From positions 110,368,549 to 110,432,548 of the forward strand of contig CM043953.1 in the NCBI GenBank assembly GCA_014529385.2: a stretch of 64,000 nt of DNA. The letters run 5' to 3'. Origin of the DNA: Adiantum capillus-veneris. Taxonomy: Eukaryota > Streptophyta > Polypodiopsida > Polypodiales > Pteridaceae. The notes beneath the pieces are model-generated. The model did not search any database. It was not told the DNA's origin and saw nothing but the letters and a program-made list of their open reading frames with translations. Shown piece after piece: positions 1-9,755 of the stretch. The first letter of the stretch is position 1, and every line of letters begins with the position of its first letter. A program made the translations under genes and the position numbers.

Positions 1-152
1 CTGTACGTAACCGAATCAAGGGTTGTAAAGCACGACACGTCCCTCTAGCCAAGACGCTTGTTTTGACCTATCACACGCCATATTCCGTGGCTTGTTTAAA
101 AAAAGGAACCAAAAATACAAAAAAATTGGGTTGTAAACACCTAAAAAACTAG

Positions 153-2080
153 GTGAGCGGCCTTCACGGGCACTCACCAACACCTCTAGAGTGTTGGGGT
201 CACATGCACCTACGCTCTAGTTGTGTGCTAGAGGACGAGCACATAGAGAGTGTCTCCTTTTACGAGGGCACTCATTATTCCTCTACCTTAGGCTCTAGGC
301 CCTCATCAACGGGAACCCAAGGTAGTACCACTCAGGACCCACATATTGCATCTATTGACTCTTCCTCTGACTACGACATCATGGAGGGTTGCCCAATGCC
401 TAATCCCGATAGCTCAAGCCAAGACATGCATGCCATGGACCCACGGTCCGAGCCGAGCATGCTTAGCTACTTGAAGGAAACCTTTAGTAGAGCCACTCGA
501 TCCGAACATGGAGCTAACGATGTAAATGAGGGGGGTGGGGAAGTAAATTCGCCATTCATGATCAACGTAGACCCCATGCTCCTAGAGAATGTGCACGTGA
601 ATACTCCATTCACTGCACCCCCTAACTCTTCATAGCTAATCCCCTTCGAGGTTATATTACCTGATGGTAGAAGCCTTGTTGAAGTGCAAGAGGTTGAGCG
701 GTATATCATTGCAGCTAGGGAAAAGGAAATCGAGATCTTACGTAGGGCGGAGCAAAGGAGAGAGTTAAAAGTGAAAGCCCTTATGTCAACATCCATGCCA
801 GGCGAGCAATCAAGTGCTCCTGAATCAACGTCCACTAAGGGTCAACCCCTAGATTGCCACATTGCATCTAGTTCAAAGGATAGCCCTAACACCTCAACCC
901 TAGATGGAGCATTCCTAAAAAAAAACTGGGAGTATGAACTACAAACGGAGACTTTAACCGACCTATACACAGGTCACACCTATCATGTGGGTTGGTTAGA
1001 TGTCCTACAATGCACAACGGGTGCTACTAGTTTAGAGGATCAACAACAAAGAGTTTGTGAGATCATCCATAGGGTTATTGAGATAGAGAGACAGAACAAG
1101 GGGATCCACATGCCTTCAACGGGTCTCCTCAGATTCTTGGATACAGGGAAGGCTAAACAACCAACCTTATCACAAATGGAGACTCCCTCAATAAGTCCGA
1201 TGGATCCTCCATATGTTGTTTCGCCAAGGGTCTCAGTGCAATCTAAGCCCACAAGTGATAGCTTTACTTTTCCAAGTCTAGCTCATCTTTTCCTTGATGA
1301 CACCACGGCTACCATGCCTACCCTAGTGATGATAGGCATGCCAAGAAACACGCCATGGACCTCTTTTGTTAGTAAAGCACCGGTACATGGTAGCTCAATG
1401 CCGGCAATAGTACCTACAAGTGTGTATCAATCATATGCAGCTATAGGTCCTTGTACTCATATAGCTCCTACAGGCCTTCCATTATTTCATCAACTTATGC
1501 TCCACAACTACAACACCTAAGCTCTTATTTCAATGGGACCATATCAGCTAACATTAGCATGTCACATCCGACATCTGCTATGCCGAGGGCCACACATATG
1601 AACTTTGGGCCACCACATGGCACAACATCGTACCAAACTTGGAACCCAAGGGCTTCCTATGCGCCAAGTCCAATGCCAATACCTACTCCACATGTAGTCT
1701 TTGGAGCGCCTTCACCCACGGTGCCTGCTCACTTAGGTGACTTGGCAACATTTTCTCAAGCTATTGATCGATCTAATATTGAGAATATGTGTAACACACC
1801 TGATAGGGAGCCTAGAAGTAAGGTATTACAAATAGCCAAGCTCACACAAAAATTTAGTGGAGACGAGGGTGTGAGAAATTATATCGAAGTGTTTAAACAA
1901 ATATGCGATTCTCTAGGAGTACACAATAACGTGCATAAGAGTAATGCTTTAAGCCTGACCTTAAGTGGAAAGGCTGGGGATTGGTATAGAACCCTAAGGG
2001 TGGAAGAAAAAATGATTTACCCTACTCTTAAGAGAATGTTATTGAAAGAATACATACGAGAGGGAGTGCTTTGGGTGTAG
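153..2080 (+). pseudogene. Gag-like polyprotein, N-terminal and capsid part (G1 copy A)
   Basis: Three open segments (153-635, 684-1520 and 1451-2080) together look like a decayed Gag. The last carries the typical plant retrotransposon capsid pattern at about 1850-2050, with FSGDEGVRNYIEVFKQIC followed by a GKAGDWYRTL motif. The first two are Ser/Thr/Pro-rich with a charged helical stretch near 684-780. A stop separates 635 from 684, and the frame changes near 1500. Gag would form the virus-like particle in the cytoplasm. The N-terminal part is assigned only by position. Bases 1-152 hold an A-rich leader with no recognisable site. Confidence 0.6.
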
Positions 2081-2300
2081 TATCTCAGCTCTAGAAAGCC
2101 CAACAGAGGAAGGAGAGTCGGTGAGGACGTTATTAGTTGCTTGAAGCATTTGAATTCTTGTTGTAATCCAAATGAACACTTCAATAATAACCAATTGCTT
2201 GATAGATTCTTTTAGGGGACTGTGACATGAGGATATCTACAATGTCCTAGTCATTAGAGGTATCACCACTTGGGAAGCAGTCACCACCAATGCGATCCAA

Positions 2301-2843
2301 TTGGAGGATAATTTAATGATTCAAGGAGAAAGAGTGTATGTTCAGCCTAAATCTACTAGCTCGCAAGCATCAGGGCATCAACCAATGACCCTAAAGACTA
2401 TTGCTAAGGAGCCAAAGATATTTGAGATGACTTTAACAGATCTCACCAAGGCCATTCATGAGAGTCTTAGAGACAATCGTGCTCCGCAAAACAACCATAT
2501 GTATCCAAGAAGGGAGAGACAATGGTGCTCAGTTTGCTATGGTCCGCATAGTACCAGTGAACGCCCTACTTTTAGAGTAAAATTTAATGGGAATTGCAAT
2601 GCCTATGGGAGGTATGGCCATCAAGCTAAGGATTGCATAGTATTTAAGCGCGCGATGGCCAATAGACCAACCTTAGCATGGACGGACAAACCTCGAGTGC
2701 CTGCATTGATGCTAGCCCCACCTCTTGAACAAACGTCACAACGCATGGTCCCTAGGGCCCAAAATGTTGTTCAAACAACACCCTTGCCACCTCCAGTGCT
2801 AGGACTGCAACCATTACATCCGAGAATCACTTCTGTGAATTAA
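2301..2843 (+). pseudogene. Gag nucleocapsid region with damaged zinc knuckle (G1 copy A)
   Basis: This open stretch of 180 codons holds a zinc-knuckle-like motif, CNAYGRYGHQAKDC, near 2597-2638. The spacing is that of CX2CX4HX4C, but the second cysteine is a tyrosine. It lies after the capsid-like part and before the reverse transcriptase, where a nucleocapsid that binds element RNA is expected. The frame differs from the capsid segment, so at least one frameshift lies between 2080 and 2301. The remainder is basic and proline-rich. Confidence 0.6.
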
Positions 2844-3182
2844 GTGGTTTGTGAGTCATCTATTGCTTGTTTGGAAGGCTGTGAGGAAGATATAGACCCT
2901 AATATTGCAATGCATATAGCTTTTGTTGACCTACAAGATGAAGGCTTGGCTGACATTGAAACCAATAGCGTCTCACAAGACTATAGCCCACACGACTTAG
3001 AGTCAGAATCATCAATTGAAATTGACTCCGAGGACGCAGAATCTGAGTTAAACCTTGGTGCAAATGTGGGGACAAACTATTCAGAGCCCAGTAGTATCCT
3101 AGATGACAATCTATCAAGGAGAGCAGAAGACACAAGTAGCGATTCATCTAGTGACTCTTCACTAGAGATCGACCGTAATTGA
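2844..3182 (+). pseudogene. Acidic linker between Gag and RT, without a protease motif
   Basis: This segment of 112 codons follows the nucleocapsid stop in the same frame. It is very rich in Asp, Glu and Ser, ending in a run of short Ser-Asp repeats. Gypsy elements normally encode the aspartic protease here, but I see no D[ST]G[AS] triad or LGRPW-type motif. The absence matters because a protease-like domain lies after integrase instead. Its function is unknown. Confidence 0.5.
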
Positions 3183-3240
3183 AAATTAGTCAAGAAGAGT
3201 AAGAGATATAAGAGGCATTTTCATTGCCCAAGATCTGACA

Positions 3241-4556
3241 AAGACTGAGGAGTATGTACTTAAAGAACTTCTCAAGGAATTCAAGGATATATTTTCTTGG
3301 ACATATCATTATATGAAAGGTGTTCCACCTTTCATGGTGCAACACAAAATCCCCATGAATAGCATGGCTAAACCAATCCAACAACGACCCTACCCAATGA
3401 ATCCTAAGTATGCAAAGATTGTTCAAGAAGAGATTAAAAAGCTTGTCAAATGTGGATTCATATACCCTATTGGTCATTCAGAATGGGTGTCTCCAATAGT
3501 GATTGTTCCAAAAAAGAATGGGAAACTTAGAGTGTGCATGGATCTCAAGAAGGTCATGCCGCCACTAGGAGGGACCATTACCCCTTGCCTTATTTAGAAC
3601 ATGTGCTTGAAAGAGTTGCAGGAAAGGAAGCTTATAGATTTTTAGATGGGTACTCTGGATACAATCAAATCACAATTGCACTAGAGGACCAAGGTAAAAT
3701 GGCTTTATAACAAAATTTGGAGTGTTCACATTTTGTGTTATGGCTTTTGGCTTAACCAATGCTCTTGCTACCTTCCAAAGATTAATAAACACTGCTTTTA
3801 GAGAATATTTGAGGGAGTTTTGCGAAGCTTTCTTAGATGAACTTTGTGTTTATTCTTCTTGGAAAGAACATCTATCATGTTTATGAAAAGTGTTTGAGAA
3901 GTGAAGATTGTATCCCATCTCCTTAAACCCTTTCAAATGCCAATTTTGGGTTAAACATGGAGTCATTTTAGGGTATATAGTGTCCAAAAATGAGATTTGC
4001 TGATTTGCCACCACCTACAAACTATAAAGGAGTTCAAAGGTTCATGGGCCATGTTGGTTATTATTGCTAGTTTATTTTAAACTTTGCCGCGATAGCTCAT
4101 CCTTTGTACAAGCTTCTTATTGAGTTCCACTGGATCGCGGAGTGTGACCATGCTTATGAATCATTGAAAAAGACCTTGACAAGCGCTCCCATTCTATGAG
4201 TGCTCGATTGGAATGTAATTTTCCATGTGCATATTGATGCATCGAACTTTGCCATTGGGTATGTTCTAGCTCAACCAAGAGAACATAATTGGACTACCCA
4301 TTAGATTTGCAAGTCGTCAATTGAATGATGCTGAGAGAAACTACACCATTACAGAGGAGGAAGGTTTAACTATGATTTACGCAGTGAAGAAATTTCACTA
4401 CTACCTTCTTGCCAGCAAGTTTGTTTTCTATGTGGATCATCAAGCCTTGTTGTATCTAGTAAATAAACCTTGTTCCATGGGAAGAATGACATGATGGTTG
4501 TTAATTCTCCTTGAGTTTGATTTTATTGTTGTCGTGAGACCTGGTAAAAACATGTC
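3241..4556 (+). pseudogene. Reverse transcriptase and RNase H (G1 copy A, broken)
   Basis: The pre-RT region reads KEFKDIFSW near 3270-3303. The N-terminal RT block, with EWVSPIVIVPKKNGKLRVC, lies at 3481-3537. After 3597 the frame breaks repeatedly, yet RT blocks persist: FLDGYSGYNQ near 3640, MAFGLTNALATFQ near 3740, and FLDELCVYSS near 3830, where the YxDD catalytic pair has become F-L-D-E. RNase H follows, with HIDASNFAIGYVLAQP near 4225 and VDHQALLYLVNK near 4433. Fragments occur in all three frames, so the enzyme cannot be active. Confidence 0.8.
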
Positions 4557-5447
4557 ATGGCGGATCATTTGTCTTGCATACCCAATGGTGAAGCCCCTAT
4601 TGGAGTCGATGATGAATTGCCCGATACTTCCCTATTCCTAGTCGAGACCATACCTGAATGGAGTAAGAAGATTGTGAACTTTCTAGTTAATGGTTTTCCA
4701 CCCAAGGAGCTTCGTAAGGATATAACTCGAAAACTGCTAAAAGAATGTGAACCTTATTCTGTCATTGCAGGAACTCTCTACAAGCTAGGGAACGATGATA
4801 TTCTTAGACATTGTGCCCGTGAGGATAAGTATTTATACATACTACAAGAAGCCCACATGGGTATAGTCAGCGGACATTTCTCAGGGGAACTAATTTCTAG
4901 AAAGGTGTTGCAATCAAGCTATTGGTGGCCTACCTTATTCAAGGATGCATCGCTTTTTGCAAAAGGATGTGATGAATGCCAATGTTACAAGATCACACAA
5001 CGAAAGGATAAGATGCCCTTACATCCTGTTAAAGTGACTCAACCTTTTGAAAAATGGGGTTTAGACTTTGTAGGCCCAATTAGTCCGACAACTCGTAGCA
5101 CTCAATCTCAATATATTATCGTTGCCACTGACTATGTGACAAAGTGGGCGGAAGCCAGGGCGACACGGGATGATGCAAGGTCAACTGTCAAGTTTCTCTT
5201 TGAGAACATTATTACAAGATTTGGTTGTCCTGTTGAGATTGTGAGTGACAATGGTACTCATTTTATAAATGGAGTGATAAAGGAACTCACAACAAACTTC
5301 ATGATAGGCCACCATAAGTCCACGCCTTATTATCCACAAGCAAACGACCAAGTTGAGAGCACTAACAAGACCTTAATTTCTATCTTGACCAAAACAGTCG
5401 AAGCTCATTGCATAGATTGGGATTTGAAGCTGACATCAGCTCTATAG
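4557..5447 (+). pseudogene. Integrase core (G1 copy A)
   Basis: This open frame of 296 codons starts at the end of RNase H (ADHLS). It then shows a linker with IPEWSKKIVNFL, an HHCC zinc-binding domain (EAHMGIVSGHF to CDECQ) and the DDE core. The catalytic residues are visible: D in LDFVGPI, D in VSDNGTHF, and E in DQVESTNK. All three are kept, though the surrounding polyprotein is broken. The frame closes at 5447 and the integrase C-terminus continues in other frames. The ATG at 4557 is internal to the former polyprotein, not a real start. Confidence 0.85.
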
Positions 5448-5956
5448 GCTGATCGTACTTCTAACAAAGTGGGTATTAATTGTACACAATTCAAAATGGT
5501 ATATGGCCAAGAAGCAGTTATGCCATGGGAGTTTGTAATTTCTAGTCTGCGTGTAGCTTCATAAGAAGGTTGGGATGGTAATTATTTAGTTGAGCGCTTA
5601 TATATCCTTGAAAGATTAGAGGAAGAAAGACAATTGGCTGTGTAAAATGCACTTGTGGAGAAAGATAGAAGGAAGAAATGGTTTGACCATCATCTAAAGA
5701 ACAAAGATATCAATCTTGTGATAAAGTCCTTATGTATGGAGTACGTAACAAAAAGAAAAAGTTGAAATATGCGGGAAAAGGACCATATAGAGTATGTGAA
5801 ATCACCCCACAAGGCACCATTTGTGTGGAGACTCTTGATGGAGTTGAAACCATTGGATTCCTCAATGGGAGAAAATTTAAAAGATATTATGATTCTTTAA
5901 GCTAAGAGGAGCTACGTGCCATCCATAAAAAAAAGGCAACCAAGGAATAAGTAGAG
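5448..5956 (+). pseudogene. Integrase C-terminal domain (G1 copy A, decayed)
   Basis: Broken frames here match the open segment 33715-34083 of copy B. Shared parts include a basic DRRKKWF-type start, a K-rich stretch, and a segment on the pattern ITPQGTI.VETLDG. This is the position of the integrase C-terminal (GPY/F-like) domain. It ends in a Lys/Gln-rich connector leading into the protease-like domain. Several stops and a small deletion are visible against copy B. Confidence 0.6.
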
Positions 5957-6420
5957 TTGAAAAAGATACAAGCTCAACCTGAGGCCAAGGAGCGACAACA
6001 ATGCATAAGACGCCAACGAGAGGCCGACCTTGGAGTTACACATGCATTCCACGTTGAAACACAGGATGATTGGTTGGACTCTGACACACCTCTACCATAC
6101 CCTATTGAACTAAATAGTACCTATGAGAAAGTGCTATATAATGCCTTGTTAGACACGGGTGCTAAATATAATCTGTTGTCATACGGGGTGTGGTGTCAGT
6201 TGGGAAAGCCATCCCTATCTGAGAGTACTATCCAAGTCAAGGGTGTCAACAAGGAAAAAAACGATGACTTTTGGTATCTGGCACACTTCTGTCAGTTATG
6301 ACAACGGGGTTGTAGCTCAAGACTTTTTGGTCATGCCTGTTGGAACTATGGAAGCTGGTCATATAAACCTAGGACGCACATAGATGATAGCGACCAAATG
6401 CACTATTGATTGGGGGACAA
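5957..6420 (+). pseudogene. Retropepsin-like aspartic protease located after integrase (G1 copy A)
   Basis: The open segment 5957-6301 holds NALLDTGAKYNLLS, with the aspartic-protease triad DTG at 6152-6160. One frame over, the C-terminal protease signature LGRT lies at 6369-6380, followed by a stop and then ATKCTIDW. Active site, spacing and LGR-T-W region fit one retropepsin domain of about 90 residues. It would process the Gag-Pol polyprotein in the particle. Its place after integrase is abnormal for Ty3/gypsy. The same order is seen at 34444-34700 and, on the minus strand, at 60474-60690 plus 54676-54803. One frameshift and one stop break this copy. Confidence 0.75.
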
Positions 6421-7280
6421 GGAGTGTCACAACGTAGAAACAAACTCTTAGGCTTGTCACTCAAGCCATAGTCCCTGAGATATTACCTCGTGAGGAAATA
6501 AAATAAAAAACAATGCATGCCCAAGAGGTTGAACCATATGTCCCTATAGCCCAACTCTCTAGAGCTTCAACTTCTGTAGTTGAAACAAAGCTTGAGACAC
6601 ACAAGACGCATCCTAATATAGTGAAGAAAACATACAAGTGGGTCCCTAAGCATCTTTAGCGACCATGGATGATGCTAAAAAATAGGAGACGTTTAAGAAA
6701 CACCCCACTCTCTCCCAAAAATGTAAAAGAACGTGGTATTGAATTCCTAAACAACTATTGGAAGCCCAAGGCTACTATCAAGGAAATGATCAAATCCGGG
6801 TGCCAAAATGTAAATTGTGTTCTTACCTATTACCTGACCCATGTGAGTCAAAACCTCTGACAACAAAGCCGATGGAAGGTTGTGGAAAAGGAAAAATCAC
6901 AGAACACTATACACTAGATCCAGAGCTAGTATGGGTTCCCAAGCAAGAAAGGCTTGTTTTGCCCAACTCAACCATAGGAAATATGAATGAAGCTTCTTGA
7001 TCTTCATGTAGTCATATATAGAAATAGAAGCTTCAACACAACCTCCACCTACCATTGTACATATCCATACAAACAAGAAAGAGTTTGCACCTCCCGTTGT
7101 AAGTTCACCACCTACAAAAACGTTGCAAATAAAATCATGGGAGAGTACCTTACCACCCTTACAACTAGATAAAATGCCTAGGGCGGTCAACAACTATTGG
7201 TCAAAGTCTTCACCCAAGAAAACTTGGGACAATTGGTTTCAAAAGGTGATGACATCATTCCAAAAGGTATGATCTACCCA
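6421..7280 (+). pseudogene. C-terminal tail with repeated W[VI]PK motifs (G1 copy A)
   Basis: This decayed coding stretch lies downstream of the protease-like domain. Three spaced motifs recur: KWVPK (WVPK at 6639-6650), IRVPK near 6794-6808, and VWVPK near 6929-6943. Copy B keeps the same three as KWVLK, IWVPK and VWVPK, and the minus-strand element has WVAK, WIPN and WIPK at the matching place. The tail ends in an aromatic, lysine-rich piece (NNYWSK, TWDNWFQK) near 7190-7240. I do not recognise the domain. Conservation across copies suggests it was translated. Confidence 0.5.
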
Positions 7281-7294
7281 AGGAAGGGGGGAGT
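7281..7294 (+). promoter_or_regulatory. Polypurine tract followed by TG (candidate 3' LTR boundary)
   Basis: AAGGAAGGGGGGAG is directly followed by TGTTTGGTGACA. This is the arrangement of a plus-strand primer and LTR start. Copy B has the same at 44263-44277 (AAGGAAGGGGATAG then TGTTTGC). It may be the true 3' LTR boundary or an internal tract, because a second purine tract with TG follows at 17149. Confidence 0.6.
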
Positions 7295-7373
7295 GTTTGG
7301 TGACATTCATCATTCCATCACTCCCCTCTCAACCTTCCTCCATGACCTCTCAATCTTCGAATCTTAGAGAACG

Positions 7374-7383
7374 TATATAAATA
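7374..7383 (+). promoter_or_regulatory. TATA box, about 80 bases after the polypurine tract
   Basis: TATATAAATA lies 80 bases downstream of the TG boundary at 7295. Copy B has TATATAG at the same place (44361-44367). This fits a U3 promoter, or an internal promoter for the small acidic frame that starts about 190 bases downstream. Confidence 0.55.
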
Positions 7384-7568
7384 GCCTTATACTCACAAGA
7401 ACAAAAATAAAAAAGTAAAAGAGCAAGAGCCACCAAACAATAATCTGGAAACTTACAAGTTCTATACATAACACAAAATCATAAAAACACATTATGCACA
7501 AGGACACAACCTTTTGACACGACCTTATAATATTTGCACTCTAACCATCATCTATCTGTGTGTATAAA

Positions 7569-7736
7569 TATGACTAGTATGCCAGTTTTTAATCCACTCC
7601 TACCTCAGGTTAGAGGTACCCTCTTTACATTTCACAAGTGTTTCACATAGTCTACCCGCTACTTGCACATGAATGGGATTTGGTAGGTATGCTAGCATGT
7701 GAGAGGAATTTTGAGGAGTTAGAATGGTTGATACGT
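7569..7736 (+). pseudogene. Small acidic ORF, 5' part (G1 copy A, cut by nested element)
   Basis: This is the first part of the frame that is fully open in copy B at 44544-44984. Shared parts include RYPLY, QVFHIVY and EWDLV. A G-to-T change turns a glutamate codon into TAG near 7610, and a small frame shift lies before it, so copy A is broken at its N-terminus. The Tat-type element inserted within the codon run at 7736. The frame resumes at 15523. Confidence 0.45.
7733..7736. repeat. Target-site duplication ACGT, left
   Basis: ACGT precedes the TG start of the nested element at 7737 and recurs after its CA end (15519-15522). The empty site is confirmed by copy B, where the uninterrupted sequence reads GATACATCTCTTGACC. 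Confidence 0.8.
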
Positions 7737-8946
7737 TGATAGACCGCTTTTGGTGTGTACAAAGTAGCATTTATATGCATGGTCATAAGTGAAAAAATAT
7801 GTAAATACATGCATTTGGGAGCTTTGCAAAGTGGTTTCAAGTTCTAAAAAAGATGCAACGTGTACACATTCTGAATAGTCAAGTTCGCGTGCTAGCAGTC
7901 GGACACATGCATGCCCGAATAGGGTATCGGGGCCTTGGATATGGTTCTAGGTGGCTTATTTTAGCTCTAGAGAATGTGTTTGAGCTTTCTAGAATGTAGA
8001 TAATGCAAGCAACAAGTGTGGGTACTCTCATCCCGCTCGAGAAGTTTGGGACATGCAGTAACCGTCTATTTATAGTGCCTGATCTGCGGTGATACGTGCA
8101 CCGCCCTAGAAGTGGTCAAAAATAGAATGTGGGGATGTGGCAAAGTGATTTGGTTAATAAGGATCGAGTGAAAAAAATTTGGTGAATTTTGAAGTCCGTT
8201 TGGGGTTTTTCTCGCGAAAAATGCCCACCAGGGGTCAAAATTGGCCAAAACTGGGCCAAAAAAGGTCATCAAAAAAGGTGTGAAATGGCTTCAAATTTCC
8301 ACATCACTCACAGTGCCCTGATGGTACAGACTGAGGGAGAACTTTTGAAGAGCAATATCAACACTTTCACCTCTCTATGTATGGGAGGGAGCAGGGTTCC
8401 TACAGGTGGTCTAGTGCAGTCCCGACGCGTTCACGTCCTGTTTTCGAGTGTGTGGAGGAGTGAATGAGAGCTTTCTCTCGTCAATTTTGCACTTAGGAGA
8501 GTCTATGTAAGTTCTAAGATTTCCATGGATGTGTGTGTGTAAGGAATTGAGGAAAGAAGGTGCGGCTTTCTACAAGACTATGTGACCCTGTATCGGTGCC
8601 ATTAGGGTTGGCGCTACTCCAAAGAGTCCAATAGAGTGGAGTTTGGTGGAGCTTTTGCAATGGTTTGAGAGGGGCATTTTGTGGCTAGATTTTTTGTATT
8701 TTTAATGGTTTTCTTGTATATTCTGGTCACCATCAAGTGTGGATCAACTCGACTCACCTTGTAGTGTCTGCGGGAAGGCAAGGGCTTGTAGGTCGAGGCG
8801 TTTGGAGTTTAAATTGAACTTGTGGGTAGTAATTTTATTGAGCTCTTGAGTGGTGGTAGGTGTGGGTTGGAATTCAAGTAAATTTCTTGTGTGATTTTGA
8901 GTTTTCTGGGTGTGTGAGTGTGCGTACGGTGTCTTTTGCTCCATCA
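7737..8946 (+). repeat. 5' LTR of the Tat-type element
   Basis: The LTR begins TGATAGACCGC and ends TTTGCTCCATCA. It matches 14217-15518 over its length, apart from scattered substitutions and a 92-bp insertion in the right copy. A weak TATA-like TATTTATAG lies near 8070. It contains short open frames that mirror each other in both LTRs and show no coding signal. Confidence 0.9.
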
Positions 8947-8951
8947 TCCTT

Positions 8952-8969
8952 TGGCGATCCCGTTGGGGA
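8952..8969 (+). promoter_or_regulatory. Putative primer-binding site
   Basis: TGGCGATCCCGTTGGGGA starts five bases after the LTR end and begins with TGG, as expected for the complement of a tRNA CCA end. I cannot name the tRNA with confidence. It is not the initiator-Met site used by the chromoviruses here. Confidence 0.55.
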
Positions 8970-9114
8970 GCGGAAATTTGCCAATTGTGCACCCAGGTGA
9001 AGCGGTTTTGCTGTGAAGTTTGAGCTTCATTGAAGAAAAGTGGTGGTTTGGTTGAGGTGCAAGACTTCAACTTTTGTGGAGTTACTCACGCAAGGGAGAA
9101 GCGACTCCAAAGAG

Positions 9115-9755
9115 ATGGCTTATAGTCGGCCAGTGTTCAGAGGGAAGGAGGATGTGAAGGACTGGATTGCGGACTTCGAGTGGCATATGCTTGGTATGCA
9201 CATTGTGAATGATGAAGCAAAGCTTCATGTATTTTCTCTTGCACTCAAAGGAGAAGCTCGGGAGTGGTTTGAAGGTTTAGAGGAAGACAAAAAGCAAACA
9301 TGGGAGCAGGTGAAGCTGGAAATTTTTGACAGGTTTGGAAAGAAACTAACCGCAACAGAAGCGACAACAAAATTGAGAGGTTTGTAGCAAGTTGTTCATG
9401 CTAACTTTAAAGAGTTTTTGCAACACTTCAAAGGACTTTGGGTTAATTAGAGGAAGCATCCCAAGTACCTCCAGGGGATTTCTTTAAAGTGCATCAGTTT
9501 ATGGATTGTCTCCATCCAAGTGTAAGGGAGAAGGTCGATCAAGATGAGCCTGCTACATTTGAAAGAGCTATGGAAATTGCCGAGGCCAACAAGAGCAAGA
9601 AGATCAAGAGAAGGTGGGAGCAAGGCATGACACACGTTGAGCCAGTTGTGGTGCAAGCAATGGTCCCTGTGGCAATGGATGATAGAGTGGAGCGGGTCCA
9701 TATCCCGTTATGGCCCGGGTTTTGCATGATCTTGCTTGTCAGTTGCAAGAATTAA
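9115..9755 (+). pseudogene. Gag capsid region (Tat-type element)
   Basis: The likely start is the ATG at 9115 (MAYSRPVFRGKEDVKDW). The segment to 9387 has the plant retrotransposon Gag pattern with ALKGEAREWFEGL. A stop at 9385 is followed, in other frames, by the rest of the capsid (HQFMDCLHPSVREKV, 9489-9755). At least one stop and two frame changes separate these pieces, so this copy no longer makes a full Gag. Confidence 0.75.

Noticed and set aside
467-835. Open frame of 122 codons on the minus strand opposite Gag
   Set aside because: It is the shadow of the plus-strand Gag frame. It has no motif of its own.
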